A DNA stretch of 16,172 nt from Bacteroidaceae bacterium (lineage in GTDB: Bacteria; Bacteroidota; Bacteroidia; Bacteroidales; Bacteroidaceae), in assembly GCA_016284115.1 (NCBI GenBank), contig JAEEOD010000327.1, positions 1 to 16,172 on the forward strand, given 5' to 3'. The notes under the pieces were generated by a model, which made no database searches, was not told where the DNA came from, and saw nothing but the letters and a program-made list of their open reading frames with translations. The position numbers and the translations under genes were made by a program. Within the stretch, counting starts at the first letter, position 1. Each line of letters begins with the position of its first letter. Positions 14,684 to 16,172 of the stretch are shown here, piece by piece.

Positions 14684-15722
14684 TTAATTATCAATTAGCG
14701 ACGCTAAGTACTCTTCATGTAAATGATAATACTTCCTCATGAACCACACATACACTAAACATAAAAACGCCGTAGTACCTATCAGATATATCCAGTGAGC
14801 TATGATCGTATTGGGACATAGGAAGATAAAACCTAACGAAACAATGAGTTGTATCGCCATATAGAATAATGACACCTTCACATGTCCTATATTCAATTCA
14901 TTTGCCATCAATTGATAGGCATGCTTACGATGCGACTGCCCTAGATTCTCATGCAACATGATGCGATGAAGTATTGTCATGCAGCCATCAACGCCATATA
15001 CCAATAATAGGATCAGGTAGGTTACATCGCCCGTCTGAACAATCAACAACCCAATAGCAAACAGCATGATAAACGCAATCCCTATGCTGCCCACATCACC
15101 GGAAAAACATTTCGCCTTTCCTTTCGGTCTGAAGTTGAAGAAAGTGAATACCAATACACCTATAATGGCTATGATAAGATAGCTGTCCTCAATGAACGAC
15201 AGTCCATTATTCAGTAACAACAATGGGAACAAAACTGCTAAAGCATTACCAGCTGTGTTCCCATTGATACCATCCATATAATTGTAAATGTTCGTCGCCC
15301 CCACAAATACGATAAGAGCTACAACTCCTAAGGCAATCAACGCCCACTGATTATCAACTATCCATTCTCCATGATGCATTAATATAATACTCCAAAAATA
15401 GGAGTGCCATAGCCACAAACTGTATGACAAGTCTAACCAAATCAGAGAGCGAGTGGATATCATCCCAAAAACTCACCCCAGCTATCAGAACCAGTCCTAT
15501 TAGGAAAGGCACATACAGAGAGATGTTATTCCCTTGCAGCCCCATGCCAACAGCCCACACGATTATTGACAAAAGGAAGATGATACCCCCACCTCGTAAT
15601 ACAATTCTCGAGTGTGACGAGCATTCATCAGGCTTGTCAATAATGTTATATTTGCCAGCTATCTTGAAGTAGGATAATTCAAGTAGTAACAGGACTACAA
15701 GTACAACAAAAAAAGTCAACAT
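14684..15722 (-). pseudogene. Polyprenyl-phosphate sugar-1-phosphate transferase (WecA/MraY family), frameshifted
   Basis: Membrane enzyme that would load the first sugar-1-phosphate onto undecaprenyl phosphate. It appears as two overlapping frames. Frame 1 (from ATG at 15722) gives the first helices and GVSFWDDIHSL with the Mg-binding Asp-Asp; it stops at TGA near 15354. Frame 2 supplies NIYNYMDGINGNT, GDVGSIGIAF and HRKHAYQL, the further family motifs, to 14684. All motifs are in order with none missing. Removing one T from the T5 run at 15394-15398 joins them as ...VAMALLFWSIILMHHGEW, a good match to the family's helix. So a single-base insertion breaks it: a pseudogene, a phase-variable tract, or a sequencing error. 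It is more AT-rich than Region 1. The likely partner is the glycan operon, from which the plus-strand cassette separates it. Confidence 0.85.
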
Positions 15723-15726
15723 TAAA

Positions 15727-15740
15727 AGAATTATAATTCT
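15727..15740. repeat. Perfect palindrome just upstream of the WecA-like gene
   Basis: AGAATTATAATTCT reads the same on both strands, 14 bases, four bases before the ATG at 15722. It covers the place of the ribosome-binding site, where none is seen. The rest of 15723-15873 holds no gene; a clear -7 element is not visible. Confidence 0.4.
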
Positions 15741-15873
15741 ATTCCGTATCGAATACCCAGCATCTCATGCACTAATCGATCCCTAACAAATTAACGCATA
15801 AAACTATGTAGGCTTCAATTCTTATTGAGGACTTGGCTCCTGCTGAAACTAAAACGCAGGAAAAAACTTGGGT

Positions 15874-16172
15874 TTAGTATCTTTCTTCAACAACTTTCCA
15901 ATCCACTATCTTCCACAGCTCTGCAAGATGAGCTGCACGACGATTCTGGTAGTCTAGATAATAAGCATGTTCCCATACATCAAAAGTCAACAGTGGTTTC
16001 AATCCCTTAGTAAAGGGGTTAGAAGCGCAGGGCTCTTGGGTAATAACCAACGTGCCATCAGCTTGAGCAGAGAACCATACCCAGCCACTGCCAAAGAGAC
16101 CCACACCTTTAGCAACGAACTCATCCTTAAAAGCATCAATACTGCCCCACTGCTTCTCTATCTGTACAGCGA
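15874..16172 (-). CDS. sodB: Superoxide dismutase (Fe/Mn), 3' part
   Basis: The last 98 codons of an iron/manganese superoxide dismutase, which removes superoxide in the cytoplasm; the gene runs off the right edge, so the start is not visible. The reading frame is open from 16170 (AVQIEKQWGSIDAFKDEF) through GLFGSGWVWF to the metal-site signature DVWEHAYYLDYQNRR, whose Asp and His are metal ligands, and ends KIVDWKVVEERY. The visible half is without gaps. GSGWVWF and the spacing favour the Fe or cambialistic type found in Bacteroidales. It is a core chromosomal gene and marks the right border of the variable locus. Metal preference cannot be fixed from the visible part; the symbol is a best guess. 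Confidence 0.93.
   Translation of the reverse strand, partial: AVQIEKQWGSIDAFKDEFVAKGVGLFGSGWVWFSAQADGTLVITQEPCASNPFTKGLKPLLTFDVWEHAYYLDYQNRRAAHLAELWKIVDWKVVEERY

Noticed and set aside
15842..15866. Terminator of the superoxide dismutase gene (CCTGC/GCAGG)
   Set aside because: Stem of five base pairs and the T-run is on the wrong side for the minus-strand gene.

Overview
The window looks like part of a Bacteroidales chromosome, most likely Prevotellaceae or Bacteroidaceae. This rests on protein families seen mainly in that order (BT4734-type VirE/VapE protein, DUF4248, HU-related protein with a glycine-rich tail, smalltalk protein) and on promoters of the Bacteroidetes TAnnTTTG type. Genus is an impression from protein similarity, not a computed result.

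Region 1 (1-9990, minus strand) is one tightly packed operon for a surface glycan exported by an ABC transporter. In transcription order it holds: a GT4 glycosyltransferase, Wzm permease, Wzt ATPase with C-terminal extension, a DUF616 glycosyltransferase-like protein, two GT2 glycosyltransferases, a GT-B-like glycosyltransferase, GDP-mannose 4,6-dehydratase (gmd), a fused cytidylyltransferase-like/GHMP kinase, and a FucP-type L-fucose permease that runs off the left edge. Most junctions are a few bases or ATGA overlaps. A TAnnTTTG promoter element lies just 5' of the first gene.

Region 2 (10033-10501) has a small HTH protein on the minus strand and a divergent intergenic region with inverted repeats.

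Region 3 (10502-14678, plus strand) is a cassette: VirE/VapE primase-helicase-like protein, DUF4248 protein, HU-related DNA-binding protein, a 36-residue smalltalk protein and a T7-lysozyme-type amidase, closed by a rho-independent terminator. The VapE gene carries five palindromic repeat units in two linkers, all read through in frame. The same kind of repeat is normally intergenic in Bacteroidetes. The promoters of VapE and HU share a sequence block, suggesting joint control.

Region 4 (14684-16172, minus strand) holds a WecA/MraY-family initiating sugar-phosphate transferase broken by one extra T in a T5 tract, and the 3' part of an Fe/Mn superoxide dismutase gene, a core gene that marks the edge of the variable locus.

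Proposed joint role (inference): the WecA-like enzyme starts the glycan on undecaprenyl phosphate, the GT4 and following transferases extend it, gmd and the kinase/nucleotidyltransferase supply activated sugars (perhaps salvaged through FucP), and Wzm/Wzt export it. The plus-strand cassette splits the initiating transferase from the rest of the pathway and may be a domesticated phage-satellite-like module. The strongest second-look items are the in-frame coding palindromes, the kinase/nucleotidyltransferase fusion beside fucP and an orphan gmd, the smalltalk-amidase pair, and the homopolymer frameshift.
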